DNA from: Lachnospiraceae bacterium
Lineage (GTDB): Bacteria > Bacillota > Clostridia > Lachnospirales > Lachnospiraceae
DNA length: 58,364 bases
Assembly: GCA_016281335.1 (NCBI GenBank)
Contig: JAEEIK010000031.1
Span: forward strand, 1 to 58,364
Direction: 5' to 3'
Positions 51,448 through 58,364 of the stretch are shown here, in pieces. How positions within the stretch are numbered: the stretch's first letter is position 1; every line of letters starts with the position of its first letter. Below the pieces are notes generated by a model that saw only the letters and a list, made by a program, of their open reading frames with translations, was not told where the DNA came from and made no database searches. Both the position numbers and the translations under genes were made by a program.

Positions 51448-52629
51448 ATGAAAAGAAGGATAGTTTTATCGACAATATCATTGATAGCAGTACTTGCAGG
51501 CGCTCCCGACGGAGAGGCTGCTTTTGAAGTACTTCCCGCAGAAGAGGATGCTGTTGTCGAGAGCGTTATCCTTGATGATATGGATATGACTGCCGGCGCG
51601 GCTGAAGTGACAGAGTGCAACATCGAGCCTTCCGAGGAAGAGGTACAGAGGATACTCGATGAGGCGGCTGCAGCAGCAGAGGCAGCAAGGCTTGCAGAGG
51701 AAGAGGCGAATAGGATCGCCGAAGAGGAAGCAGCCAATGCATGGAAGAAGCCCGGCGCTCTGGTAATGACTGATGTACAGACAGCCGTTAACGTAAGAGC
51801 AGAGGCAGACGAGAATTCAGACAAGGTGGGTAAGCTTTATAAGGATTGCGGCGGCTCACTTATAGAATATACAGAAGACTGGACCAAGATATCTTCGGGT
51901 GATGTGACAGGCTGGGTAAGCAATGATTATCTGGTTTTCGGTGACGAGGCTGTTGCAATGTCGGAAGAAGTAGGCTCACTGAAGGCCACAGTCAATGCGG
52001 AAGGCCTCAGGGTCCGCAAGGAAGCTTCAACGGAGTCCGGTATACTCGGTCAGGTTGAGAAGGGTGATACCTTCGAAGTAGTATCCGAGGAAGAGGGCTG
52101 GGTAGTCGTTGATTACGAAGGCGATAACGGATATATCAGCGCAGAGTATGTGACCACGGCATTTTCAGTGGATCACGGCGAGACCATGGAAGCCATAAAG
52201 GCCAGGGAAGAAGCAGAGAAGAAGGCCAAGGCCGAGACGGCACGCAAGGCTCAGCAGGCCAAGATGGAGAAGAATTACGGAGTATACGGCGCGGCAGCTA
52301 GCGACCTGTATCTCCTTGGCGCGATAATACAGTGCGAAGCAGGCAACCAGAGTTATGAAGGTAAGGTTGCAGTCGGCGCGGTAGTCATGAACCGTGTACG
52401 CAGCGCTGCTTATCCTAATAATGTGCATGATGTCATATATGCTTCGGGACAGTTCGGACCTGCAGGCAGCGGACTGCTGGCAAGAAGGCTTGCATCAGGT
52501 GTCAGCGACAGTTGTCTGGCAGCAGCGCAGGAAGCATTAAACGGCAGATCCAATGTAGGCGGTGCCACACACTTCAAGCGCGTAGGCGCGCATGAGGGCT
52601 ACATCATCGGCGGACACGTGTTCTGGTAA
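51448..52629 (+). CDS. Secreted cell-wall hydrolase with two SH3 domains and a SleB-type catalytic domain
   Basis: The 393-residue protein has a signal peptide (about 1-24), an acidic helical region (about 60-95), two bacterial SH3 domains (about 105-165 and 175-232), a Lys/Ala-rich helix and a C-terminal Hydrolase_2/SleB domain (about 285-393). The SleB domain carries IIQCEAGNQSYEGKVAVGA, whose Glu is the expected catalytic residue. It should cut peptidoglycan at the surface. In Lachnospiraceae such genes are not limited to spores. The ATG has a weak, distant ribosome binding site (AGGGG at 51430-51434) with an AGAAC-A-GTTCT dyad in between. It is preceded by a phased motif array and followed by a repeat that acts as terminator. 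Confidence 0.92.
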   Translation: MKRRIVLSTISLIAVLAGAPDGEAAFEVLPAEEDAVVESVILDDMDMTAGAAEVTECNIEPSEEEVQRILDEAAAAAEAARLAEEEANRIAEEEAANAWKKPGALVMTDVQTAVNVRAEADENSDKVGKLYKDCGGSLIEYTEDWTKISSGDVTGWVSNDYLVFGDEAVAMSEEVGSLKATVNAEGLRVRKEASTESGILGQVEKGDTFEVVSEEEGWVVVDYEGDNGYISAEYVTTAFSVDHGETMEAIKAREEAEKKAKAETARKAQQAKMEKNYGVYGAAASDLYLLGAIIQCEAGNQSYEGKVAVGAVVMNRVRSAAYPNNVHDVIYASGQFGPAGSGLLARRLASGVSDSCLAAAQEALNGRSNVGGATHFKRVGAHEGYIIGGHVFW

Positions 52630-52647
52630 GATTAACGGAGGGGTGAA

Positions 52648-52699
52648 CCCCTCATCAGTCAGCCTGGCGGCTGACAGCTTCTCCCCAAGGGGAGAAGCC
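52648..52699 (+). repeat. Interspersed double-hairpin repeat, copy 3 (used as terminator)
   Basis: CCCCTCATCA, a first hairpin (GTCAGCC 52658-52664 with GGCTGAC 52669-52675), then GCTTCTCCCC-AA-GGGGAGAAGC. It has the same layout as the copies at 14133 and 22975. The left flank GAGGGGTGAACCCCTC adds another small palindrome. It begins 18 nt after the hydrolase stop codon. Confidence 0.85.
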
Positions 52700-52707
52700 T
52701 TTTTTTA
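52677..52707 (+). terminator. Rho-independent terminator formed by the repeat's second hairpin
   Basis: The 10-bp stem 52677-52686 with 52689-52698 and an AA turn is followed by CTTTTTTT. The repeat gives the stem and the T-run is outside it, so the repeat seems to have been put to use as the terminator of the hydrolase gene. Confidence 0.85.
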
Positions 52708-52719
52708 TTCTCTCATGAT

Positions 52720-52748
52720 TTGCAAACACAGGTGAATTAGTGTATAAT
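52720..52748 (+). promoter_or_regulatory. Promoter for the nfeD operon
   Basis: TTGCAA (52720-52725), a 17-nt spacer and TATAAT (52743-52748). These are the same two hexamers as the HD-GYP promoter at 39734. It would drive nfeD through dusB. Confidence 0.8.
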
Positions 52749-52793
52749 AACTCTGATTTTGTTTTAAATACAGATCAGGAGGAGGTGTACGAA

Positions 52794-53234
52794 ATGGGTG
52801 GTGTTACGATGCCCGTGATATGGGTGATAGTATTTGTGGTACTGATGATCTTTGAGCTGATCTCCATGGGGCTGACTACGATCTGGTTTGCAGGAGGCGC
52901 GGTGGTAGCGTTGATACTGTCTGCGTTTGACGTACCTATAGCCGTACAGGTCATAGTCTTTCTGGCGGTGTCTACGCTGCTTCTGTATTTCACGAGACCC
53001 ATTGCGCAGAAATACTTCAACAGGAACCGTACCAATACCAACGTGGAGAGCGTGCCCGGACAGATAGGCATAGTGACTGTTGATATCGACAACATAGCTG
53101 CTACCGGAACAGTGGCTCTTAACGGTATGGAATGGACAGCAAGATCTTCGGAGACCGAAGGAAAGATAGCTAAAGGTACCAAAGTCCGTGTACTTGAAGT
53201 ACAGGGAGTAAAGCTCATTGTTGAGCCCGAATAA
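52794..53234 (+). CDS. nfeD: NfeD-family membrane protein
   Basis: The 146-residue protein is of the short NfeD type: two to three membrane helices (about 6-68) followed by a cytoplasmic OB-fold domain (about 85-145, with GQIGIVTVDI and ALNGMEWTARS). NfeD proteins work with SPFH/stomatin proteins in membrane organisation. Exactly such a gene follows 16 nt downstream. ATG 52794 is chosen for the strong AGGAGGAGGTG just upstream; an in-frame ATG at 52740 lies within the promoter. Confidence 0.92.
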   Translation: MGGVTMPVIWVIVFVVLMIFELISMGLTTIWFAGGAVVALILSAFDVPIAVQVIVFLAVSTLLLYFTRPIAQKYFNRNRTNTNVESVPGQIGIVTVDIDNIAATGTVALNGMEWTARSSETEGKIAKGTKVRVLEVQGVKLIVEPE

Positions 53235-53250
53235 AGAGGAGGATTAAAAA

Positions 53251-54180
53251 ATGGACGGAGCGATAATTGCGGTAATCATTGTCATTATTTTTGCAGCAAT
53301 AGTTTTTGCATCATGTATCAAGATCGTGCCTCAGGCATATGCCTATGTGCTTGAACGTCTCGGCGCTTATGAGACCACCTGGGGTGTAGGCATGCATCTC
53401 AAATGGCCCGTGATCGATAAGATAGCGCGCCAGGTACCCTTAAAGGAGCAGGTGGTGGACTTCCCGCCCCAGCCCGTTATCACCAAGGATAACGTTACCA
53501 TGAGAATAGATACCATCGTATTTTTCCAGATCACCGATCCCAAGCTTTACTGCTACGGTGTGGAGAATCCGCTGATGGCTATCGAGAACCTGACAGCTAC
53601 CACCCTGCGTAACATCATCGGTGAGCTGGAGTTCGACCAGACCCTGACCAGCCGTGAAGTCATCAACACCAAGATGCGTTCTTCACTGGATGTGGCAACT
53701 GATCCATGGGGTATCAAGGTTAACCGTGTGGAGCTCAAGAACATCATAGCACCTGCTGAGATACAGGATGCCATGGAGAAGCAGATGAAAGCAGAGCGTG
53801 AGAGACGTGAGTCCGTCACACGTGCGGAAGGTGAGAAGAGATCATCGATCCTCGTGGCAGAAGGCCGCAAGGAATCAGCAATACTTAATGCACAGGCTGA
53901 GAAGGAATCAGCGATCCTGCGTGCAGAGGCTCAGAAGGAAGCAATGCTCAGACAGGCAGAAGGTCAGGCAGAGGCTATACTTAAGGTGCAGCAGGCTACT
54001 GCAGAAGGTTTGAGGATGCTGAAGGAAGCAGGCGCGGACGAATCCGTGCTTCATCTCAAATCACTTGAGACCATGGAGCGCATGGCCAACGGTCAGGCTA
54101 CCAAGATCATCATCCCTTCGGAACTGCAGGGCATAGCAAGTCTTGCTACCACATTTAAGGAAGTAGTAAAGAACGACTAA
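53251..54180 (+). CDS. SPFH/stomatin-family membrane protein
   Basis: The 309-residue protein has one N-terminal membrane helix (about 5-25), an SPFH/band-7 domain (about 30-180, IVPQAYAYVLERLGAYE) and a long Ala/Glu-rich coiled coil (about 180-260). Such proteins form oligomeric rings at membrane microdomains and are found next to nfeD, as here. The exact subfamily (QmcA or stomatin-like) is not certain. AGAGGAGG supplies a strong ribosome binding site. Confidence 0.94.
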   Translation: MDGAIIAVIIVIIFAAIVFASCIKIVPQAYAYVLERLGAYETTWGVGMHLKWPVIDKIARQVPLKEQVVDFPPQPVITKDNVTMRIDTIVFFQITDPKLYCYGVENPLMAIENLTATTLRNIIGELEFDQTLTSREVINTKMRSSLDVATDPWGIKVNRVELKNIIAPAEIQDAMEKQMKAERERRESVTRAEGEKRSSILVAEGRKESAILNAQAEKESAILRAEAQKEAMLRQAEGQAEAILKVQQATAEGLRMLKEAGADESVLHLKSLETMERMANGQATKIIIPSELQGIASLATTFKEVVKND

Positions 54181-54192
54181 AGAGGAAAAGAC

Positions 54193-55182
54193 ATGAACTT
54201 AAGAGGAAGAGATTTTCTTACATTAAAAGATTTCACGCCGGAGGAGATAGCTTATCTCGTGGATCTGGCAGCAGATTATAAGAGAAAGAAGAAGGCCAAT
54301 ATCCCCGTGGATTCACTCAGGGGCAAGAATATCGCGCTGATCTTCGAGAAGACCAGCACACGTACACGCTGCTCTTTTGAAGTGGCTGCGAGAGATCTGG
54401 GCCTTGGCTGCACTTATCTTGATCCTTCGGTATCACAAATAGGAAAGAAGGAGAGCATAGCGGATACCGCAAGGGTGCTCTGCAGCATGTATGACGGTAT
54501 CGAGTACAGAGGTTACGGACAGGAGATAGTGGAAGAACTGGCCAAGTACTCATCGGTGCCGGTATGGAACGGACTTACCAATGAGTATCATCCTACACAG
54601 ATGCTGGCCGATATGCTGACCATGAAGGAAGTATTCGGAGATATCAAGGGCAGAAAGCTCTGCTATGTGGGAGACTCCAGGTATAATACAGGCAATTCGC
54701 TGATGATCATGTGTACCAAGATGGGACTGCATTTTGCGGCAGCCGCGCCCAAGGAGTATTTCCCGGATCCGGAGCTGGTCAGGACCTGCGAAGAATATGC
54801 AAAAGCAAGCGGCGGCAGCATACTGCTTACCGAGGATGTTAAGGAAGCTGCAAAGGATGCGGATGTCATCTATACGGATGTATGGGTATCCATGGGCGAG
54901 CCCGATGAGATATGGGAGAAGAGGATAAAGGATCTGATGCCTTATCAGGTCAACAGCGCACTGATGGCTCAGGCCAAGCCCGATGCAATCTTCCTGCACT
55001 GTCTGCCTGCTTTCCATGATCTGAAGACTCAGACCGGTAAGGAAAAGGGTGAGCAGTTCGGCATCACCGAGATGGAAGTGACTGACGAGGTATTTGAGAG
55101 CCCTCAGTCAAAGGTTTTCCAGGAAGCAGAAAACCGCATGCATACAATAAAGGCTGTTATAGCTGCTACTTTGGGAGCATAA
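54193..55182 (+). CDS. argF: Ornithine carbamoyltransferase
   Basis: The enzyme makes citrulline from ornithine and carbamoyl phosphate for arginine synthesis. The 329-residue product has the carbamoyl-phosphate site STRTRCSFE near residue 54 and the ornithine-site [10 protein letters not shown] near residue 267. No other arginine gene is near, and it follows the SPFH gene by 12 nt in what looks like one operon. A catabolic (arginine deiminase) role is less likely without arcA or arcC close by, but cannot be excluded. Confidence 0.96.
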   Translation: MNLRGRDFLTLKDFTPEEIAYLVDLAADYKRKKKANIPVDSLRGKNIALIFEKTSTRTRCSFEVAARDLGLGCTYLDPSVSQIGKKESIADTARVLCSMYDGIEYRGYGQEIVEELAKYSSVPVWNGLTNEYHPTQMLADMLTMKEVFGDIKGRKLCYVGDSRYNTGNSLMIMCTKMGLHFAAAAPKEYFPDPELVRTCEEYAKASGGSILLTEDVKEAAKDADVIYTDVWVSMGEPDEIWEKRIKDLMPYQVNSALMAQAKPDAIFLHCLPAFHDLKTQTGKEKGEQFGITEMEVTDEVFESPQSKVFQEAENRMHTIKAVIAATLGA

Positions 55183-55185
55183 AGG

Positions 55186-56169
55186 ATGAAAGCGGAACTC
55201 TTAAGAGAGCTCAGGACCAGCACGGACTATGTATCGGGACAATCACTCTGCGAGAAATTCGGAGTGTCCCGTACTGCTGTGTGGAAAGTCATCGGCCAGC
55301 TGCGAGCCGAAGGTTATGATATTGAGGCGGTGACCAACAGGGGTTACCGCTTATGCTCTTATCCGGACATCATCTCGGGCTGCGAGCTGATGAGCCGGAT
55401 CAATACCGAATGGGCCGGAAGGAAAGTCTATTTCAGAAAAGAGACCGGCTCCACCAATGACGATGCGAAATATCTTGCTGAAGAAGGGATGGATCACGGA
55501 TCCCTTGTTGTTGCGGAGAAACAGACCGAGGGCAAAGGCAGACGCGGAAGGGTATGGGAATCTCCTGCGGGAGACAATATATACATGAGCCTTCTGCTGA
55601 GACCGGATTTCTCGCCTGACAAGGCATCCATGCTGACGCTGCTGATGGCGCTGGCAGTGGCTGATACCATATCGCAGCTGCACCCGGAGCTTAAGGTCGG
55701 CATCAAATGGCCTAATGACGTGCTGATAAACGATCACAAGGTCTGCGGCATACTGACGGAGATGAACGCCGAGCCCGACTGCATCCATGATGTAGTCATA
55801 GGTGTGGGCATCAATGTAAACCAGACAGAATTCCCCGAGGAGATCAGAAAGACCGCTACTTCTTTAAGACTGGAAAAAGGCGATCACATAGACAGGGCCG
55901 CGCTGATACTCGGCATAATGGAGATGTTCGAGTATTACTACGGTATGTTCGTGGAGCATCAGGATGTATCGGCTTTCGTGAGCGTATATGACGGTTATCT
56001 TGTAAACCGCGGCAAGGAAGTGCGGGTGCTGGATCCGAAGGGAGAATATACCGGCATCGCCGAAGGCATCAATGACAGCGGCGCGCTGATAGTGAACCTG
56101 CCGGACGGAAGCGCAAAGGCAGTCAGCAGCGGGGAAGTATCGGTAAGGGGAATATATGGATATATCTGA
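55186..56169 (+). CDS. birA: Bifunctional biotin ligase and biotin operon repressor
   Basis: BirA activates biotin to biotinyl-AMP, attaches it to carboxylases and represses biotin genes. The 327-residue product has an N-terminal winged helix (about 1-62, LCEKFGVSRTAVWKVIGQLR), the ligase domain with the biotin-AMP loop GKGRRGRVW (about 117-125) and KWPNDVLI, and a C-terminal SH3-like cap. The presence of the DNA-binding part means it can act as a repressor. It starts 3 nt after argF and overlaps the next gene by 14 nt. Confidence 0.95.
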   Translation: MKAELLRELRTSTDYVSGQSLCEKFGVSRTAVWKVIGQLRAEGYDIEAVTNRGYRLCSYPDIISGCELMSRINTEWAGRKVYFRKETGSTNDDAKYLAEEGMDHGSLVVAEKQTEGKGRRGRVWESPAGDNIYMSLLLRPDFSPDKASMLTLLMALAVADTISQLHPELKVGIKWPNDVLINDHKVCGILTEMNAEPDCIHDVVIGVGINVNQTEFPEEIRKTATSLRLEKGDHIDRAALILGIMEMFEYYYGMFVEHQDVSAFVSVYDGYLVNRGKEVRVLDPKGEYTGIAEGINDSGALIVNLPDGSAKAVSSGEVSVRGIYGYI

Positions 56170-56509
56170 AAAAAATGTTTTATGCGGAGCTAACGCATAT
56201 GAACAGAAATATTATTTTAATGAAAAAGAATACGGCAATCTTCCTTCTGCCATAAAGGATGAGCTGCATATAATCTGCGTGCTCTTCACCGAGGAAGTTG
56301 GCGGCATATTCACGATCGCTTTTGAAGAAGACGGCGGTATACTGCTCAACACCGCGGCGGATGATGCGGATTATCTCTATGACGAAGTATCCGCGGGGCT
56401 GCTGGTGGGAGAGATCAGAAGGAAGAGGCAGGAACTGTTTGAATCATTGAGCCTCTACTATGAGACATTTGTTCTGGGAAAAGGAGACATGAATGCTGTT
56501 AACAATTGA
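56156..56509 (+). CDS. Uncharacterised protein between birA and coaX (possibly DUF6145)
   Basis: This 117-residue acidic cytoplasmic protein is predicted as mixed alpha/beta, with no membrane segment or known motif. The sequence [16 protein letters not shown] at its start recalls a Lachnospiraceae-specific family I believe to be DUF6145; this is from memory. It overlaps birA by 14 nt and coaX by 17 nt, so translation is tightly coupled. A role near biotin or CoA metabolism is suggested only by position. Confidence 0.75.
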   Translation: MDISEKNVLCGANAYEQKYYFNEKEYGNLPSAIKDELHIICVLFTEEVGGIFTIAFEEDGGILLNTAADDADYLYDEVSAGLLVGEIRRKRQELFESLSLYYETFVLGKGDMNAVNN

Positions 56510-57260
56510 TGTGGGAAATACAAATATTACTGTCGGAGTCTTTGATAAGGAAGAACTGAAGCTTACATTCAGGCTCATGACCAATGCTCCGAGGACTTCC
56601 GATGAGTTCGGACTGTCCATGCTGGAGCTGCTGGGACTTAACGGAGTGAACAGGGATGATATAGAGGGCGTGATCATATCCAGCGTGGTACCCCAGGTGA
56701 TGCATTCTCTGATCGGCGCAGTAGAGAGGTATCTGGAGTGCAAACCACTTATCGTGGGACCCGGTGTAAAGACAGGGCTTCACATCGTGACCGAGAATCC
56801 CAAGGAGATCGGTGCAGACCGTATAGTTGATGCTGTAGGCGCATTTGAAAAATATGGCGGGCCCGTGCTGGTGCTGGATTTCGGAACCGCTACCACTTAC
56901 GATCTGGTTAATGCAAAGGGAGAATTCGTTGCGGGTATCACTGCGCCCGGTATCAAGATCAGCGCCAAGGCTCTGTGGGAAGACACCGCGAAGCTGCCTG
57001 AAGTGGAGATCAAGAACCCCGGTTCCATACTTGCGCAGAATACCATCACCAGTATGCAAGCGGGACTTGTTTACGGACAGATAGGCCAGACCGAATACAT
57101 CATCAAGAAAGTCAGGGAAGAATCGGGACTTAAGGAGATGCAGGTAGTAGCTACCGGCGGCCTGGGCAGCATCATAGCCCAGGATACGGATATGATAGAC
57201 ATTTACGACAGGACACTGACACTGGAAGGTCTGAGACTGATATACGAAAAAAATAAATGA
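56493..57260 (+). CDS. coaX: Type III pantothenate kinase
   Basis: CoaX phosphorylates pantothenate, the first step of coenzyme A synthesis. The 255-residue product has the ASKHA-fold phosphate motif [13 protein letters not shown] at the N-terminus, [12 protein letters not shown] (about 109-120) and [10 protein letters not shown] (about 129-138). AAGGAG at 56481-56486 fixes the ATG. It overlaps dusB by ATGA. Pairing with birA and dusB is frequent in Clostridia. Confidence 0.96.
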   Translation: MLLTIDVGNTNITVGVFDKEELKLTFRLMTNAPRTSDEFGLSMLELLGLNGVNRDDIEGVIISSVVPQVMHSLIGAVERYLECKPLIVGPGVKTGLHIVTENPKEIGADRIVDAVGAFEKYGGPVLVLDFGTATTYDLVNAKGEFVAGITAPGIKISAKALWEDTAKLPEVEIKNPGSILAQNTITSMQAGLVYGQIGQTEYIIKKVREESGLKEMQVVATGGLGSIIAQDTDMIDIYDRTLTLEGLRLIYEKNK

Positions 57261-58213
57261 AAGAACTCAAGATCGGGAACGTTACGATAAATAATCCCGT
57301 GATGCTGGCTCCGATGGCCGGTGTCACGGACATTGCGTTCCGCCGCCTGTGCATGGAGCAGGGGGCGGGTCTTTTATGTATGGAGATGGTCAGCGCCAAG
57401 GCCATACATTACAAGAACAGAAATACCAAAGAACTGCTGGAGACGGACGGCGAGCATCCCGTGAGCCTGCAGCTATTCGGTAACGAACCGGAGCTTATGG
57501 CTGAGATAGCGGCGTTCCTGGAGGATATGCCTTTTGACGTCATCGACATCAACATGGGCTGTCCGGTGCCAAAGATAGTGAACAACGGCGAAGGCTCGGC
57601 GCTCATGAAAGATCCGCAGCTGGCAGCAGACATAGTAAGGGCTGTATCACGCGCTATCAAAAAGCCGTTGATGGTGAAGATCAGAAAAGGCTTTGACGAG
57701 GCCCATGTGAATGCAGCAGAGTTCGCAAAAAGACTGGAAGACGCAGGGGCGGCAGCGATCACGGTGCACGGAAGGACCAGGGAACAGTACTACAGTGGTC
57801 ATGCCGACTGGGAGATAATAAGGAAGGTCAAGGAAGCGCTCAGCATCCCTGTGATAGGAAACGGAGATGTGGATTCGGGATTGGCGGCAAAGCGCATGTT
57901 TGAAGAGACCGGCTGCGACGGGATCATGGTGGGAAGGGCTTCCCAGGGCAACCCCTGGATATTCTCACAGATAAAGACTTATCTTGAGACAGGGACGGAA
58001 GCTCCTGCACCTGATAAGGAAGAGATCAAGAGGATGATCAGGAGGCATGCGGAACTTGTGCATAAGTACAAGGGCGAATTTACCGGCATAAGGGAGATGC
58101 GAAAGCATATGTGCTGGTATCTTGAGGGCTTTCCGGGAGCGGCCGGGCTACGCCGGCAGGCCTGCAGCCTTACCGCCTTCGACGATCTGTTCGCAATGCT
58201 TGACAGCTTTTAG
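57257..58213 (+). CDS. dusB: tRNA-dihydrouridine synthase
   Basis: This FMN enzyme reduces uridines in tRNA to dihydrouridine. The 318-residue product has the N-terminal barrel segment [17 protein letters not shown], the active cysteine in [11 protein letters not shown] (about residue 102), [13 protein letters not shown] and GRASQGNPW at the phosphate site. The DusB type is the usual one in Firmicutes. It is the last gene of the nfeD-to-dusB operon. The promoter of greA begins 13 bases before its end. Confidence 0.95.
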   Translation: MKELKIGNVTINNPVMLAPMAGVTDIAFRRLCMEQGAGLLCMEMVSAKAIHYKNRNTKELLETDGEHPVSLQLFGNEPELMAEIAAFLEDMPFDVIDINMGCPVPKIVNNGEGSALMKDPQLAADIVRAVSRAIKKPLMVKIRKGFDEAHVNAAEFAKRLEDAGAAAITVHGRTREQYYSGHADWEIIRKVKEALSIPVIGNGDVDSGLAAKRMFEETGCDGIMVGRASQGNPWIFSQIKTYLETGTEAPAPDKEEIKRMIRRHAELVHKYKGEFTGIREMRKHMCWYLEGFPGAAGLRRQACSLTAFDDLFAMLDSF

Positions 58214-58229
58214 CGTATTTTGTTATAAT
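58200..58229 (+). promoter_or_regulatory. Strong promoter for greA
   Basis: A consensus TTGACA (58200-58205), an 18-nt spacer and TATAAT (58224-58229) with a TGT extension. The -35 box lies inside the dusB coding end. Confidence 0.85.
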
Positions 58230-58276
58230 ATTTCAGCTTTACAGGGAGCTATTTAATTAAGAAAGAAGGTATTATC

Positions 58277-58364
58277 ATGGCGGAGAAAAAGAACTACTTA
58301 ACACGTGAAGGCTTACGCAAGTATGAGGAAGAACTGCATGAACTCAAGAGCGTAAGAAGGAAAG
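58277..58364 (+). CDS. greA: Transcription elongation factor GreA, N-terminal fragment (3' end outside window)
   Basis: The visible 29 residues match the start of GreA (NYLTREGLRKYEEELHELK), the coiled-coil domain that enters the RNA polymerase secondary channel and helps cleave backtracked RNA. AGAAGGT precedes the ATG by a few nt, and a strong promoter lies about 50 nt upstream. The dusB-greA order is common in Firmicutes. The rest lies beyond the window. Confidence 0.9.
   Translation, partial: MAEKKNYLTREGLRKYEEELHELKSVRRK

Noticed and set aside
54193-55182. Part of an arginine deiminase pathway
   Set aside because: No arcA or arcC gene is in the window; the gene sits in a membrane and cofactor operon.

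Overview
This window comes from a low-to-moderate-GC anaerobic Firmicute, most likely a fibre-degrading Lachnospiraceae (Butyrivibrio/Pseudobutyrivibrio-like). The evidence is the gene neighbourhoods ireB-ruvX-DUF1292-rnj-ylbF-mltG-like-trmR-trhP and dnaE-pfkA, a type III glutamine synthetase, a SAM-I riboswitch in front of metK, sigma70-type promoters with 17-bp spacing, no outer-membrane genes, several large Ig-like/beta-helix surface proteins, and a family of double-hairpin interspersed repeats. Almost everything is on the + strand; the only well-supported minus-strand gene is a small HPr-like protein.

Region 1 (1-14186) is accessory. It starts with the 3' end of a fucose-isomerase-like gene, followed by cytoplasmic hemicellulose enzymes (GH3 beta-xylosidase, GH8 exo-oligoxylanase and, further on, GH127 beta-L-arabinofuranosidase). 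Together these suggest intracellular breakdown of imported arabinoxylo-oligosaccharides. Between them lie a PD-(D/E)XK nuclease-like/P-loop ATPase fusion, a glucose-1-phosphate cytidylyltransferase, two small unknown genes, a 1438-residue surface protein, a tRNA-Cys with its own promoter and terminator, and a small membrane protein whose C-terminus is encoded by an interspersed repeat.

Region 2 (14204-28424) is housekeeping with an RNA-modification theme: prmA, rsmE, cysteine desulfurase, a hybrid histidine kinase, a LytTR regulator, thiI, mtaB, then the conserved ireB-to-trhP block. Region 3 (28421-34617) holds glnN and a tight three-gene set (HMGL-like aldolase fusion, ThDP enzyme, HAD phosphatase) that looks like an uncharacterised metabolic module. 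Region 4 (34677-41076) has a tail-anchored coiled-coil protein, an XRE-cupin regulator, an M23/LysM/G5 wall peptidase, murA, an HD-GYP protein that may be translated from a leaderless mRNA, and the metK riboswitch.

Region 5 (41129-58364) contains metK, a second surface protein, dnaE, pfkA, a SpoU methyltransferase, proC, an SH3/SleB cell-wall hydrolase behind a helically phased motif array, then an operon nfeD-SPFH-argF-birA-unknown-coaX-dusB and the start of greA. I found no CRISPR array, transposase, integrase or phage gene. The best candidates for something undescribed are the aldolase/ThDP/HAD module, the nuclease-ATPase fusion, the phased motif array before the wall hydrolase, and the repeat family, which has supplied both a protein C-terminus and a transcription terminator. 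Statements about homology rest on recognising motifs by eye; no database search was run.
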